Shown piece by piece: positions 1-6,312 of a stretch of DNA of 6,426 nt. How positions within the stretch are numbered: the stretch's first letter is position 1; each line of letters begins with the position of its first letter. This DNA comes from an uncultured Gammaproteobacteria bacterium. Lineage in GTDB: Bacteria > Pseudomonadota > Gammaproteobacteria > SZUA-140. The notes under the pieces are model-generated. The model made no database searches. It saw only the letters and a list, made by a program, of their open reading frames with translations, and had not been told where the DNA came from. The stretch is taken from the NCBI GenBank assembly GCA_945788675.1, contig CALZMY010000169.1, positions 1 to 6,426 on the forward strand, given 5' to 3'. The translations under genes and the position numbers were made by a program.

Positions 1-771
1 AACATTGCGATCGTCACTGCCTGTTCAACGGGCACGCACAGCATCGGTGACGCAGCACGTATCATCGAATATGGTGACGCCGATGTGATGGTGGCCGGTG
101 GTGCCGAGATGGCGACTTCACCGACAGGGCTAGGGGGGTTCTGTGCAGCACGAGCGCTCTCTACCAATAATGATGATCCTGAAGGGGCGAGCCGCCCGTG
201 GGATCTGAACCGTGATGGTTTTGTGTTGAGTGATGGTGCTGGCGTGGCTGTGCTTGAAGAATACGAGCACGCCAAACAGCGTGGCGCACAGATTTATGCA
301 GAGGTCGTCGGTTACGGCATGAGTGGCGACGCTTATCACATGACTTCACCATCCGAGGGTGGCGAAGGGGCGATGCGCTGCATGCAGAATGCGATGCGTA
401 ACGCGGGCATCAATCCGCAAGAGGTCGATTACATCAACGCACACGGCACATCGACTCCCGCGGGCGACAAGGCTGAGACCAATGCGGTTAAGAGCGCGTT
501 TGGTGATCACGCCTACAAGCTGGCTGTTAGCTCAACCAAGTCGATGACCGGCCATCTGCTAGGGGCTGCAGGGGGGATCGAGGCGATCTTCTCCGCACTC
601 GCCATTCGTGACCAGGTAGCACCACCGACTATCAATCTCGATACCCCGGATCCTGATTGTGATCTCGATTTCGTACCCAACGTGGCACGCGAGATGAAGA
701 TTGATATCGCAATGTCCAACTCCTTCGGCTTTGGTGGCACCAACAGCACGCTAATCTTCAAAAAAGTTTAG
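1..771 (+). CDS. fabF: Beta-ketoacyl-ACP synthase II (KAS II), 3' part only
   Basis: This is the last 256 residues of a protein usually about 412 long; the window begins inside the gene. It catalyses decarboxylative condensation of malonyl-ACP with acyl-ACP in type II fatty acid elongation in the cytoplasm. The full Cys-His-His triad is visible: the nucleophile Cys in TACSTG (codon at 22-24), His in NAHGTSTPAGD (442-444) and His in SMTGHLLGAAG (553-555), with the conserved Lys of STKSMTG at 538-540. The gating Phe lies in the C-terminal SFGFGGTNS loop (730-732). The sequence matches remembered E. coli FabF closely over its length, including the ending IFKK plus a hydrophobic residue, so FabF is preferred over FabB. 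In relatives acpP normally lies upstream. The reading frame is intact and the gene ends 45 bases before pabB. Confidence 0.97.
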   Translation, partial: NIAIVTACSTGTHSIGDAARIIEYGDADVMVAGGAEMATSPTGLGGFCAARALSTNNDDPEGASRPWDLNRDGFVLSDGAGVAVLEEYEHAKQRGAQIYAEVVGYGMSGDAYHMTSPSEGGEGAMRCMQNAMRNAGINPQEVDYINAHGTSTPAGDKAETNAVKSAFGDHAYKLAVSSTKSMTGHLLGAAGGIEAIFSALAIRDQVAPPTINLDTPDPDCDLDFVPNVAREMKIDIAMSNSFGFGGTNSTLIFKKV

Positions 772-781
772 CGGAATGTCT

Positions 782-796
782 GGCTGCACGGCAGCC
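782..796 (+). other. Small GC-rich hairpin in the fabF-pabB gap
   Basis: GGCTGC (782-787) and GCAGCC (791-796) form a perfect 6-bp stem around the 3-base loop ACG. No T-run follows, so it is not a convincing intrinsic terminator. It ends 20 bases before the pabB ATG. It could slow ribosomes or stabilise an mRNA end, or be chance. Confidence 0.35.
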
Positions 797-816
797 CACC
801 ATATTGAAATAACGCT

Positions 817-2244
817 ATGGTGAATGAAAAAAATCGTACTATAAGTAGTAACAATCACGCCGTTCAGTTCAGGGAATGCACTGCGGCGTTAGATCTACTG
901 GCGCTGCACGAGGCGCATCCCGAACGCTACCCCTATCTGTTGCAGAGTATCGCGGCTGGACCCGTTCAGGCACGCTTTGATATCCTTTTTGCCCACCCTG
1001 GCGAGACACTTGCCCTTCAGCTCGATGGTACCTTATGCCATGGTAATGATGAGGTGCTGACAGACAACGACTTCCTGCAACAGCTCGACAACTGGTGGCA
1101 GCTTGAAGCGTGTCACGATGAATTCCCACATGACCTGCCTTTTAGTGGCGGCTGGTTTCTCTACCTTGGTTATGAACTCGCCGCGCAGGTCGAGCCCAAC
1201 CTGACATTGCCACAACAGGGCTTTACAGCACAGCTACCGGTCGCCTATGCAACACGTATCCCGGCCGCTATTATTCATGACCACCAACAACAGAAAAAAT
1301 GGCTGGTCACCGAAACAGCTCATATTGCGTTGTTGGATGCCATGCAACAAGATATCAATGCCCTGTCGTCATCGCTTGTTCACAGGCAAGCCCTTGATAC
1401 CCCCTTTGTGACGGCGTTACAGGAAGAAGATTCATCACGCTATCTAAGTGCCGTTGAGAAGATCAAACAATACATCGTCGATGGCGACGTGTTTCAGGTT
1501 AACCTGTCACGCGAATGGCAAGGTGAAATGATTGACGGTATTAGCATTGCTGATATCTATCGCAGACTCTGTAGCCGAAATCCGGCGCCATTTGCCGGGC
1601 TCGCCTGTTATCAGGATAGTGCTGTCATCAGCTCATCGCCGGAGCGACTTGTCTCTGTGAAGGGTGATCATATTTCAACCAGACCGATTGCAGGTACTCG
1701 CCCGCGTGGTGATGGGCATGAAGACGATCAGGCGCTATCCGATGCGCTTCTGCAACACCCCAAAGAGCGTGCCGAACATATTATGTTGATCGATCTTGAG
1801 CGTAACGACCTTGGGCGTATCTGTGAGCCGGGTACTATCGAGGTCGATGAATTTATGGTGCTAGAGTCATATGCGCACGTACATCACATTGTCTCCAATG
1901 TGTGTGGTACTAAACGTAAAGGGATTATGCCGGGTGAGATCATCCGCGCGCTCTTTCCCGGCGGCACCATCACCGGTTGCCCCAAGGTGCGCTGTATGGA
2001 GATTATCGCTGAACTGGAGCAGACCACCCGTGGGCCTTATACTGGTGCGATGGGGTATCTCAACCGTGATGGCAGCATGGATCTCAATATACTGATTCGT
2101 ACTATTGTCAGCGAAGGCAGGGCACTCAGCCTGCGTGCTGGCGCTGGTATTGTGGCTGACTCCAATGCAGATGCGGAGCTGGCAGAGACACGTATTAAGG
2201 CGCGAGGTCTACTGCGCGCATTAGGGGTCAATGATGCTGATTAA
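817..2244 (+). CDS. pabB: Aminodeoxychorismate synthase component I (chorismate-binding, TrpE/PabB family)
   Basis: With the glutaminase PabA (not in this window) this enzyme aminates chorismate to 4-amino-4-deoxychorismate for folate synthesis. At 475 residues it is slightly longer than E. coli PabB (about 450). Residues 15-190 form the N-terminal domain (RYPYLLQS at 38-44, then RFDILFA). Residues 205-470 form the chorismate-binding domain: IKQYIVDGDVFQVNLS (216-231), SSPER (273-277), RPIAGTRPRG (289-298), LIDLERNDLGR (324-334), FPGGTITGCPKVR (380-392) and AELAETRIKARGLL (453-466). Residue 292 is Ala where classical PabB has the catalytic Lys of PIKGT; Ala there is typical of anthranilate synthase TrpE, and the C-terminus is also TrpE-like. 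PabB is called from the overlapping pabC and the cluster; TrpE or a dual-function enzyme is the alternative. ATG 817 is the first start after an in-frame stop at 805-807, but it lacks a clear Shine-Dalgarno. Confidence 0.85.
   Translation: MVNEKNRTISSNNHAVQFRECTAALDLLALHEAHPERYPYLLQSIAAGPVQARFDILFAHPGETLALQLDGTLCHGNDEVLTDNDFLQQLDNWWQLEACHDEFPHDLPFSGGWFLYLGYELAAQVEPNLTLPQQGFTAQLPVAYATRIPAAIIHDHQQQKKWLVTETAHIALLDAMQQDINALSSSLVHRQALDTPFVTALQEEDSSRYLSAVEKIKQYIVDGDVFQVNLSREWQGEMIDGISIADIYRRLCSRNPAPFAGLACYQDSAVISSSPERLVSVKGDHISTRPIAGTRPRGDGHEDDQALSDALLQHPKERAEHIMLIDLERNDLGRICEPGTIEVDEFMVLESYAHVHHIVSNVCGTKRKGIMPGEIIRALFPGGTITGCPKVRCMEIIAELEQTTRGPYTGAMGYLNRDGSMDLNILIRTIVSEGRALSLRAGAGIVADSNADAELAETRIKARGLLRALGVNDAD
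2223..2227 (+). promoter_or_regulatory. Probable ribosome binding site of pabC inside the end of pabB
   Basis: AGGGG lies 3 bases before ATG 2231 and 6 bases before ATG 2234. The spacing favours the second ATG, while the alignment of MMLING with E. coli PabC (MFLING) fits the first. The two choices differ by one Met. The site lies within the last codons of pabB, so translation of the two genes is probably coupled. Confidence 0.5.
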
Positions 2245-3058
2245 CGGCGAGACAACAGAGCGACTGTGCGCCAGCGATCGCGGCCTGCACTATGGCGATG
2301 GTCTATTTGAAACGATCGCTGTGATCGATGGTAAAGCGCGCCAGTGGCGAGCGCACATGGCACGTCTCACCAGGGGATGTGAGGCGTTACAACTGCCACC
2401 ACCCGATTGCGAACGATTACTACACGAAGCACAGCTACTCTGTAGCGATAACCCCAAAGCTGTGCTCAAGATCATCATCACACGCGGGAGTGGCGGACGC
2501 GGTTATCGCTTCCCGGAAGAGATCAAAGCGACACGGTTGCTTACTGTTCACCCATGGCCAGATTATCCCATTGTATACTACCAGCAGGGGATTGCAGTGA
2601 CGATTTGCAATACACGCCTCGGCAACAATCCAGCACTCGCTGGTATTAAACACCTCAATCGCCTGGAGCAGGTGCTGGCCCGCAACGAGTGGCAGAATAG
2701 CGAGATTCAGGAAGGGGTGATGCTCGATCAACACAATAATGTGATCGAAGGTACCATGAGTAATCTGTTTATCGTTGAAGACGACACGCTGGTGACTGCT
2801 GACCTGGAGCAATGTGGTATTAAAGGTGTTATGCGTGCAACCGTATTGAAACTGGCACAACAGGTTAAAATTCCGACTCGAATTGAATCGATTAACATCG
2901 CACGGCTCAAGGCCGCCTCAGCATGTTTTGTCACTAACAGCCTCATCGGGCTATGGCCGGTGCGCCAGCTTGATGATATAAACTATGGTCAGGGAAAGAT
3001 CACGCAAGATCTTATGAAAATACTCAGCGAGCAACATTTAATTGCTCTCTCAAATTAA
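2231..3058 (+). CDS. pabC: Aminodeoxychorismate lyase, PLP fold type IV
   Basis: This PLP enzyme removes pyruvate from 4-amino-4-deoxychorismate to give p-aminobenzoate, directly following PabB. The 275 residues are close to the usual length (E. coli PabC about 269). Visible family signatures are the start MLINGE, SDRGLHYGDGLFET (15-28), ITRGSGGRGY (83-92), LAGIKHLNRLEQVL (136-149) with the PLP-binding Lys140 (codon 2648-2650), NVIEGTMSNLF (170-180) with Glu173 placed to contact the pyridine nitrogen, GIKGVMR (196-202) and TNSLIGLWPV (235-244). The IKHLNRLEQVL block and the NSLIG segment favour PabC over the related branched-chain (IlvE) and D-amino-acid aminotransferases. It overlaps pabB by 14 bases (11 if ATG 2234 is used), implying translational coupling and matched amounts. 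mltG starts 12 bases after its stop. Confidence 0.95.
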   Translation: MMLINGETTERLCASDRGLHYGDGLFETIAVIDGKARQWRAHMARLTRGCEALQLPPPDCERLLHEAQLLCSDNPKAVLKIIITRGSGGRGYRFPEEIKATRLLTVHPWPDYPIVYYQQGIAVTICNTRLGNNPALAGIKHLNRLEQVLARNEWQNSEIQEGVMLDQHNNVIEGTMSNLFIVEDDTLVTADLEQCGIKGVMRATVLKLAQQVKIPTRIESINIARLKAASACFVTNSLIGLWPVRQLDDINYGQGKITQDLMKILSEQHLIALSN

Positions 3059-3070
3059 CGCACACCAATA

Positions 3071-4096
3071 ATGAACGTACTTGGAAAACTAATCGGCTTT
3101 ACCCTGCTGCTCGTCAGTTTTATCGGTGGCTGGTTCATGCTTGAGTTTCAGACCTTCAATAAGGCGCCGCTGTCTAACACCATGATTGAGTCGGTTAACT
3201 ACACCGTCAAACCGGGCGCCAGCCTGATGAGTGTCGCCAAAGCATTACAACAACAGGGATTGATGGCGCATCCACGCTACTGGGTGTGGCTCGCAAAGTG
3301 GGAAGATAATGCCGATAAAATAAAAGCGGGGGAGTATGAAATTTCGCCACAGATGACACCGCCACAGCTGCTGGCACTGTTTGTCTCTGGTAAGGTGATT
3401 GATTATACATTGACGATTCCAGAAGGATGGACCTTCCGTCAGATGCTCAAGGCGTTACATCAACACGACAAGATAACTAAAACGCTGTTAGACAGCAGTG
3501 GCAAGTTACTCGAGAACGATGCAATTATGACGCGCCTGCGGCAAGCGGGCACCCACCCTGAAGGGATGTTCTATCCAGACACCTATCATTTTGCCAGCAA
3601 GACTAGCGATGTTGAATTTCTGCAACGCGCTTTTAAGCAGATGCAGCAACGGCTCGATGCAGAATGGGAAAATCGCGCACCAAAGCTACCGTATAAAAAT
3701 AGTTATGAAGCGTTGATTATGGCATCAATCATCGAAAAAGAGACCGCAGCCCCTGAAGAGCGCGAACAGATCGCGGGGGTTTTTGTGCGCCGGCTCAATA
3801 AAGGTATGCGTCTACAGACCGATCCCACTGTGATCTATGGCCTTGGAGAGGCCTTTGATGGCAACATCCGCCGTCGTGACCTAAGAGCTGAGAATGCCTA
3901 CAACACCTATAAAATAAAAGGACTGCCCCCCACACCGATCGCACTGCCTGGAGGTGATGCGATCTATGCGGCACTGCACCCGGCACCAGGCAAAACGTTA
4001 TACTTTGTCTCGCGTGGCGACGGCACCCACAAATTTTCTGCGACCAACGAAGAGCACAATGCGGCGGTCAGAAAGTATCAGTTGAAAAAAAAATGA
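3071..4096 (+). CDS. mltG: Endolytic murein transglycosylase (YceG-like)
   Basis: MltG is an inner-membrane lytic transglycosylase that cleaves nascent peptidoglycan glycan strands and is thought to set their length. The 341 residues match E. coli MltG (340). Residues 5-25 form one hydrophobic N-terminal anchor, so the catalytic part is expected in the periplasm. Residues about 43-110 fit the LysM-like subdomain (YTVKPGASLMSVAKALQ at 44-60). The YceG catalytic region follows: IPEGWTFRQM (116-125), EGMFYPDTYHF (164-174), IMASIIEKET (216-225) with the catalytic Glu222 (codon 3734-3736), LQTDPTVIYGLG (248-259), YNTYKIKGLPPTPIALPG (277-294) and ALHPAP (301-306). No strong Shine-Dalgarno precedes ATG 3071, which lies 12 bases after pabC, so re-initiation by ribosomes from pabC is plausible. 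The gene ends in nine consecutive A (4085-4093) just before TGA, giving a KKK C-terminus. Confidence 0.96.
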   Translation: MNVLGKLIGFTLLLVSFIGGWFMLEFQTFNKAPLSNTMIESVNYTVKPGASLMSVAKALQQQGLMAHPRYWVWLAKWEDNADKIKAGEYEISPQMTPPQLLALFVSGKVIDYTLTIPEGWTFRQMLKALHQHDKITKTLLDSSGKLLENDAIMTRLRQAGTHPEGMFYPDTYHFASKTSDVEFLQRAFKQMQQRLDAEWENRAPKLPYKNSYEALIMASIIEKETAAPEEREQIAGVFVRRLNKGMRLQTDPTVIYGLGEAFDGNIRRRDLRAENAYNTYKIKGLPPTPIALPGGDAIYAALHPAPGKTLYFVSRGDGTHKFSATNEEHNAAVRKYQLKKK

Positions 4097-4100
4097 CTGT

Positions 4101-4210
4101 TTACCACGAAGGATACAGAGAGCACGAAGTATTTGATAACTGGGCGCAGGGAGTTACCACGCCTGTAAGATTCAGTCATACTTCGTGTGCTTCGTGCTCT
4201 TCGTGGTGAA
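4101..4210. repeat. Imperfect palindrome built from 9-base CACGAAG units between mltG and tmk
   Basis: The left arm (4101-4132) starts TTACCACGAAG and ends AGCACGAAGTAT. The right arm (4178-4210) starts ATACTTCGTG and ends TTCGTGGTGAA. The outer 10-11 and inner 10 positions pair almost perfectly. The middle is degenerate, but several of its mismatches would be G-U pairs in RNA. The right arm has CTTCGTG three times at exact 9-base steps (4181, 4190, 4199). The left arm has CACGAAG at 4105 and 4123, 18 bases apart, with a decayed copy between. The 45-base loop repeats TTACCACG (4154-4161). I recall similar CACGAAG-rich intergenic palindromes scattered through environmental bacterial genomes, but I know of no established function. 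As RNA it would form a long hairpin within the operon. Confidence 0.8.
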
Positions 4211-4234
4211 TATAAATGTGGATTATAGAAGGTC

Positions 4235-4882
4235 ATGAATAGTAGAGCAGAGCGCGGCCGTTTCATCACCGTCGAGGGAACCGAAGGGGTTGGCAAGAGC
4301 AGTAATATCGCCTTTATTCGGGAGAGATTACAGCAGGCGGGGATCGATGTTGTCGCTACTCGTGAACCCGGCGGTACAAAACTTGGCGAAGAGGTGCGCG
4401 AGTTATTGCTCGACCATCGCCATAATGAGATGAGTTCAGACGCTGAGTTATTACTGATGTTTGCCGCCCGCGCGCAACATATTGAACAAGTGATTCTGCC
4501 TGCGCTCAGCAACGGCCAGTGGGTGCTGTGTGACCGTTTCACCGATGCGACATATGCCTACCAGGGGGGTGGGCGTGGTATCTTATTTGAGCGCATTGCC
4601 ACCCTGGAGCAGTGGGTACAGGGGACATTGCGACCTGACTACACCGTGCTGCTTGACCTGCCGGTTGAGATCGGATTGGCACGTGCTAGTGAGCGTGGAG
4701 TCGCCGATCGTTTTGAAAAAGAGCAGCAGACCTTTTTTGAACAGGTGCGCAGCGCCTATCTTGCACAAGCAGAAAGTGCCCCTGAGCGATATCGAATCAT
4801 CGATGCCTCGTGTCCCCTTGATGAGGTACAGCAGCAATTGGGCGCTGTATTACAGACAATCATCAATGAGGCCGTCGCGTGA
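4235..4882 (+). CDS. tmk: Thymidylate kinase (dTMP kinase)
   Basis: It phosphorylates dTMP to dTDP with ATP, an essential step in cytoplasmic dTTP supply. The 215 residues match the family (E. coli about 213). Visible motifs are the Walker A loop EGTEGVGKSS (14-23), TREPGGTKLGEEVRELLLD (42-60) for dTMP binding, MFAARAQHIEQVILPAL (75-91), the DR motif at Asp100-Arg101, AYQGGGRG (108-115), the hydrophobic LLDLPVEIGLARA strand and helix (139-151), and the LID SERGVADRFE (152-161). The P-loop lacks the Arg of the human (type I) enzyme and the LID carries Arg, which is the bacterial type II arrangement. ATG 4235 is preceded by AGAAGG only 2 bases away, which is close for a Shine-Dalgarno, but no other in-frame start fits the MxxRFITxEG pattern. 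It follows the palindromic repeat and overlaps holB by 4 bases. Confidence 0.97.
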   Translation: MNSRAERGRFITVEGTEGVGKSSNIAFIRERLQQAGIDVVATREPGGTKLGEEVRELLLDHRHNEMSSDAELLLMFAARAQHIEQVILPALSNGQWVLCDRFTDATYAYQGGGRGILFERIATLEQWVQGTLRPDYTVLLDLPVEIGLARASERGVADRFEKEQQTFFEQVRSAYLAQAESAPERYRIIDASCPLDEVQQQLGAVLQTIINEAVA

Positions 4883-5859
4883 GTGCACCGTTACCGTGGC
4901 AGCAGGGGCAGTGGGAAAAGCTGCTCTCGCGCATCGAGCAGGGTAACCTGCCGCATGCGTTGCTGCTCACAGGCCGACGAGGCATCGGTAAACAGCATTT
5001 TGCACAACAACTTGCCGAACTGCTGCTGTGTAGCGAGGATCAGCCTGTGCCCTGCGGTCACTGCAAGGGGTGTCGACTGACTGCGGCGGGCACACACCCG
5101 GATCTAAGGATCGTGACACCGCCTGAGGATAAGCGGGTCATCAGTGTTGACCAGATTCGCGAACTATCTAACTATCTGTCGCTCACGGCGTTGTACGGCG
5201 GCTATCAGGTGGTATTGATCACGCCTGCTGATCTGATGAACGTAAATGCCGCCAACAGCCTGTTGAAGACGCTTGAAGAGCCATCGGCCAATACGCTGTT
5301 GCTGCTACTCAGTGATCGGCCTGCAACACTGCCGGCCACGATCCGCAGCCGCTGTCAGGTGATCCGCTTTGAAAAGCCCGCTCAAGCAGCGGCACTGGAG
5401 TGGTTAAAAGAACAGCAGTCGGAACTCGACAGCCAGATCGCTGAAACTTTGCTAGAACTCGCCGATGGAGCGCCACTCCGGGCGGCTGAAATGGCCAGTG
5501 AAGGTGCTATCGCTCAGCGTACCGAGATGCTCGATGACCTTGAAAAGGTGGTGGCAGGGCGCTGTGATCCGATTGAAATTGCTAAGAAATGGCTAAAGTT
5601 AGGAAAAAAAGAATCGTTATATTGGGTATACGGATGGCTGGTCGATATGGTGCGCATGAAGGTGGCCGCTCAACCTCCTTACATCGCCAATGCCGATGTC
5701 GCACCACGCCTGAGTAAGATGGCGGCCAATATTGAGCTTTCACTGCTCTATAAACGGCTCGATCAGGTAAGTGAGGCACTCAGACTGGCGGATAATCAGT
5801 CCATCAATGCGGAATTGTTACTTGAAGGGGTGCTGATTGGTTGGACACCGCGACGCTGA
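4879..5859 (+). CDS. holB: DNA polymerase III delta' subunit (clamp loader)
   Basis: Delta' is a structural AAA+ subunit of the clamp loader that places the beta sliding clamp on DNA. The start is GTG 4879, overlapping the tmk stop as GTGA, with GAGG at 4868-4871 as Shine-Dalgarno 7 bases upstream; this is typical translational coupling. The 326 residues are near E. coli HolB (334). Visible features are HALLLTGRRGIGKQ (26-39), a zinc module C51-x7-C59-x2-C62-x2-C65, GTHPD (71-75), ISVDQIREL (88-96), AANSLLKTLEEP (124-135) and TIRSRCQ (154-160) with the SRC arginine finger Arg158. The Walker B position reads LITPADLMN rather than DExx, so it is unlikely to hydrolyse ATP. Lys38 of Walker A is kept, unlike E. 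coli delta' (PGMGDD), but the following Ser/Thr is Gln39. Lack of a classical Walker B and the length argue against DnaX. Confidence 0.95.
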   Translation: MSAPLPWQQGQWEKLLSRIEQGNLPHALLLTGRRGIGKQHFAQQLAELLLCSEDQPVPCGHCKGCRLTAAGTHPDLRIVTPPEDKRVISVDQIRELSNYLSLTALYGGYQVVLITPADLMNVNAANSLLKTLEEPSANTLLLLLSDRPATLPATIRSRCQVIRFEKPAQAAALEWLKEQQSELDSQIAETLLELADGAPLRAAEMASEGAIAQRTEMLDDLEKVVAGRCDPIEIAKKWLKLGKKESLYWVYGWLVDMVRMKVAAQPPYIANADVAPRLSKMAANIELSLLYKRLDQVSEALRLADNQSINAELLLEGVLIGWTPRR

Positions 5860-5914
5860 ACCAGGTACATTGCAGATAACATTTAGTTAGAAACGGGAAC
5901 GAATCACCACCATA

Positions 5915-6268
5915 ATGGCTGAAGAGAAGAAATCAAGACAAGGGATTTTATCTCTCGCGATCAAAGACAAGGGGGCACTTTATGCCGCCTATATGCCGTT
6001 TCTTCAAGGCGGGGGCATCTTCATTCCCTCGAATAAAGCTTACAAACTTGGTGACGAGGTTTTTATGTTGCTGACGCTAATGGACGAGACCGAGAAAATG
6101 CCGGTGGTTGGACGTGTCGCCTGGATCAATCCAATCGGTGCACAGGGCAATCGTATCGCCGGGATCGGGGTGCAATTTACCGACAAAGATGGCGAAGCAG
6201 TACGTAACAAGATCGAGACCTATCTCGCTGGTGCGCTTAAATCGGATCGCATGACCCATACCATGTAG
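5915..6268 (+). CDS. pilZ: Type IV pilus assembly protein PilZ
   Basis: PilZ is a small cytoplasmic protein required for type IV pilus biogenesis; in Xanthomonas it is known to interact with PilB and the EAL-domain protein FimX. The 117 residues match Pseudomonas PilZ (118) nearly end to end: GILSLAIKDK (10-19), LYAAYMPFLQGGGIFIP (22-38), LGDEVFMLLTLMDE (45-58), GRVAWINP (66-73), GAQGNRIAGIGVQF (75-88), RNKIETYLAGALKSDR (96-111) and the terminal THTM. It lacks the RxxxR and [D/N]xSxxG motifs of c-di-GMP-binding PilZ domains, so direct c-di-GMP binding is not expected, as for other proteins of this type. It lies 55 bases after holB, its usual neighbour in pseudomonads and relatives. No good Shine-Dalgarno precedes ATG 5915; GGGAA at 5895-5899 is too far away. 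Confidence 0.97.
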   Translation: MAEEKKSRQGILSLAIKDKGALYAAYMPFLQGGGIFIPSNKAYKLGDEVFMLLTLMDETEKMPVVGRVAWINPIGAQGNRIAGIGVQFTDKDGEAVRNKIETYLAGALKSDRMTHTM

Positions 6269-6287
6269 TTTCACCATAATATTCCCG

Positions 6288-6312
6288 GCCGATGTATTTC
6301 AATCGCCGATGT
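6288..6312 (+). repeat. Direct repeat GCCGATGT x2 next to the tatD promoter
   Basis: GCCGATGT occurs at 6288-6295 and again at 6305-6312, with starts 17 bases apart. The second copy overlaps the proposed -35 box of the downstream promoter. It could be an operator half-site pair or chance. Confidence 0.4.

Noticed and set aside
2423..2429. CACGAAG inside pabC, matching the unit of the 4101-4210 repeat
   Set aside because: A single isolated 7-mer within a conserved coding region (Leu-His-Glu-Ala) with no neighbouring copy on the 9-base lattice; coincidence.
2435..2860. 141-codon reverse-strand frame within pabC
   Set aside because: Fully antisense to a well-conserved gene, with no family motif and no ribosome binding site; a shadow frame.
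4093..4209. 38-codon frame starting ATG 4093, overlapping the mltG stop as ATGA
   Set aside because: It lies entirely within the palindromic repeat, its composition (His-Glu repeats, then Ser-Cys repeats) simply translates the repeat units on both arms, and it resembles spurious proteins known from such repeats. Not called as a gene.
4188..4228. Possible promoter for tmk (TATAAA at 4211 or TTATAG at 4223)
   Set aside because: No acceptable -35 at 16-18 bases from either box, and the upstream bases are repeat units. The region is AT-rich, so such boxes are expected by chance.
4078..4542. 154-codon reverse-strand frame across the mltG-tmk junction
   Set aside because: It runs antisense through the tmk P-loop region and the palindrome, has no recognisable domain, and its composition (Ser/Arg-rich) is that of a shadow frame.
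4530..4946. 138-codon + strand frame spanning the end of tmk and start of holB
   Set aside because: Out of frame with two unmistakable genes that overlap at GTGA; the product is Cys/Arg/Ser-rich without motifs.
5860..5914. Possible promoter or terminator between holB and pilZ
   Set aside because: I see no inverted repeat with a T-run and no paired -35/-10 boxes in these 55 bases, so pilZ is treated as a continuation of the operon.
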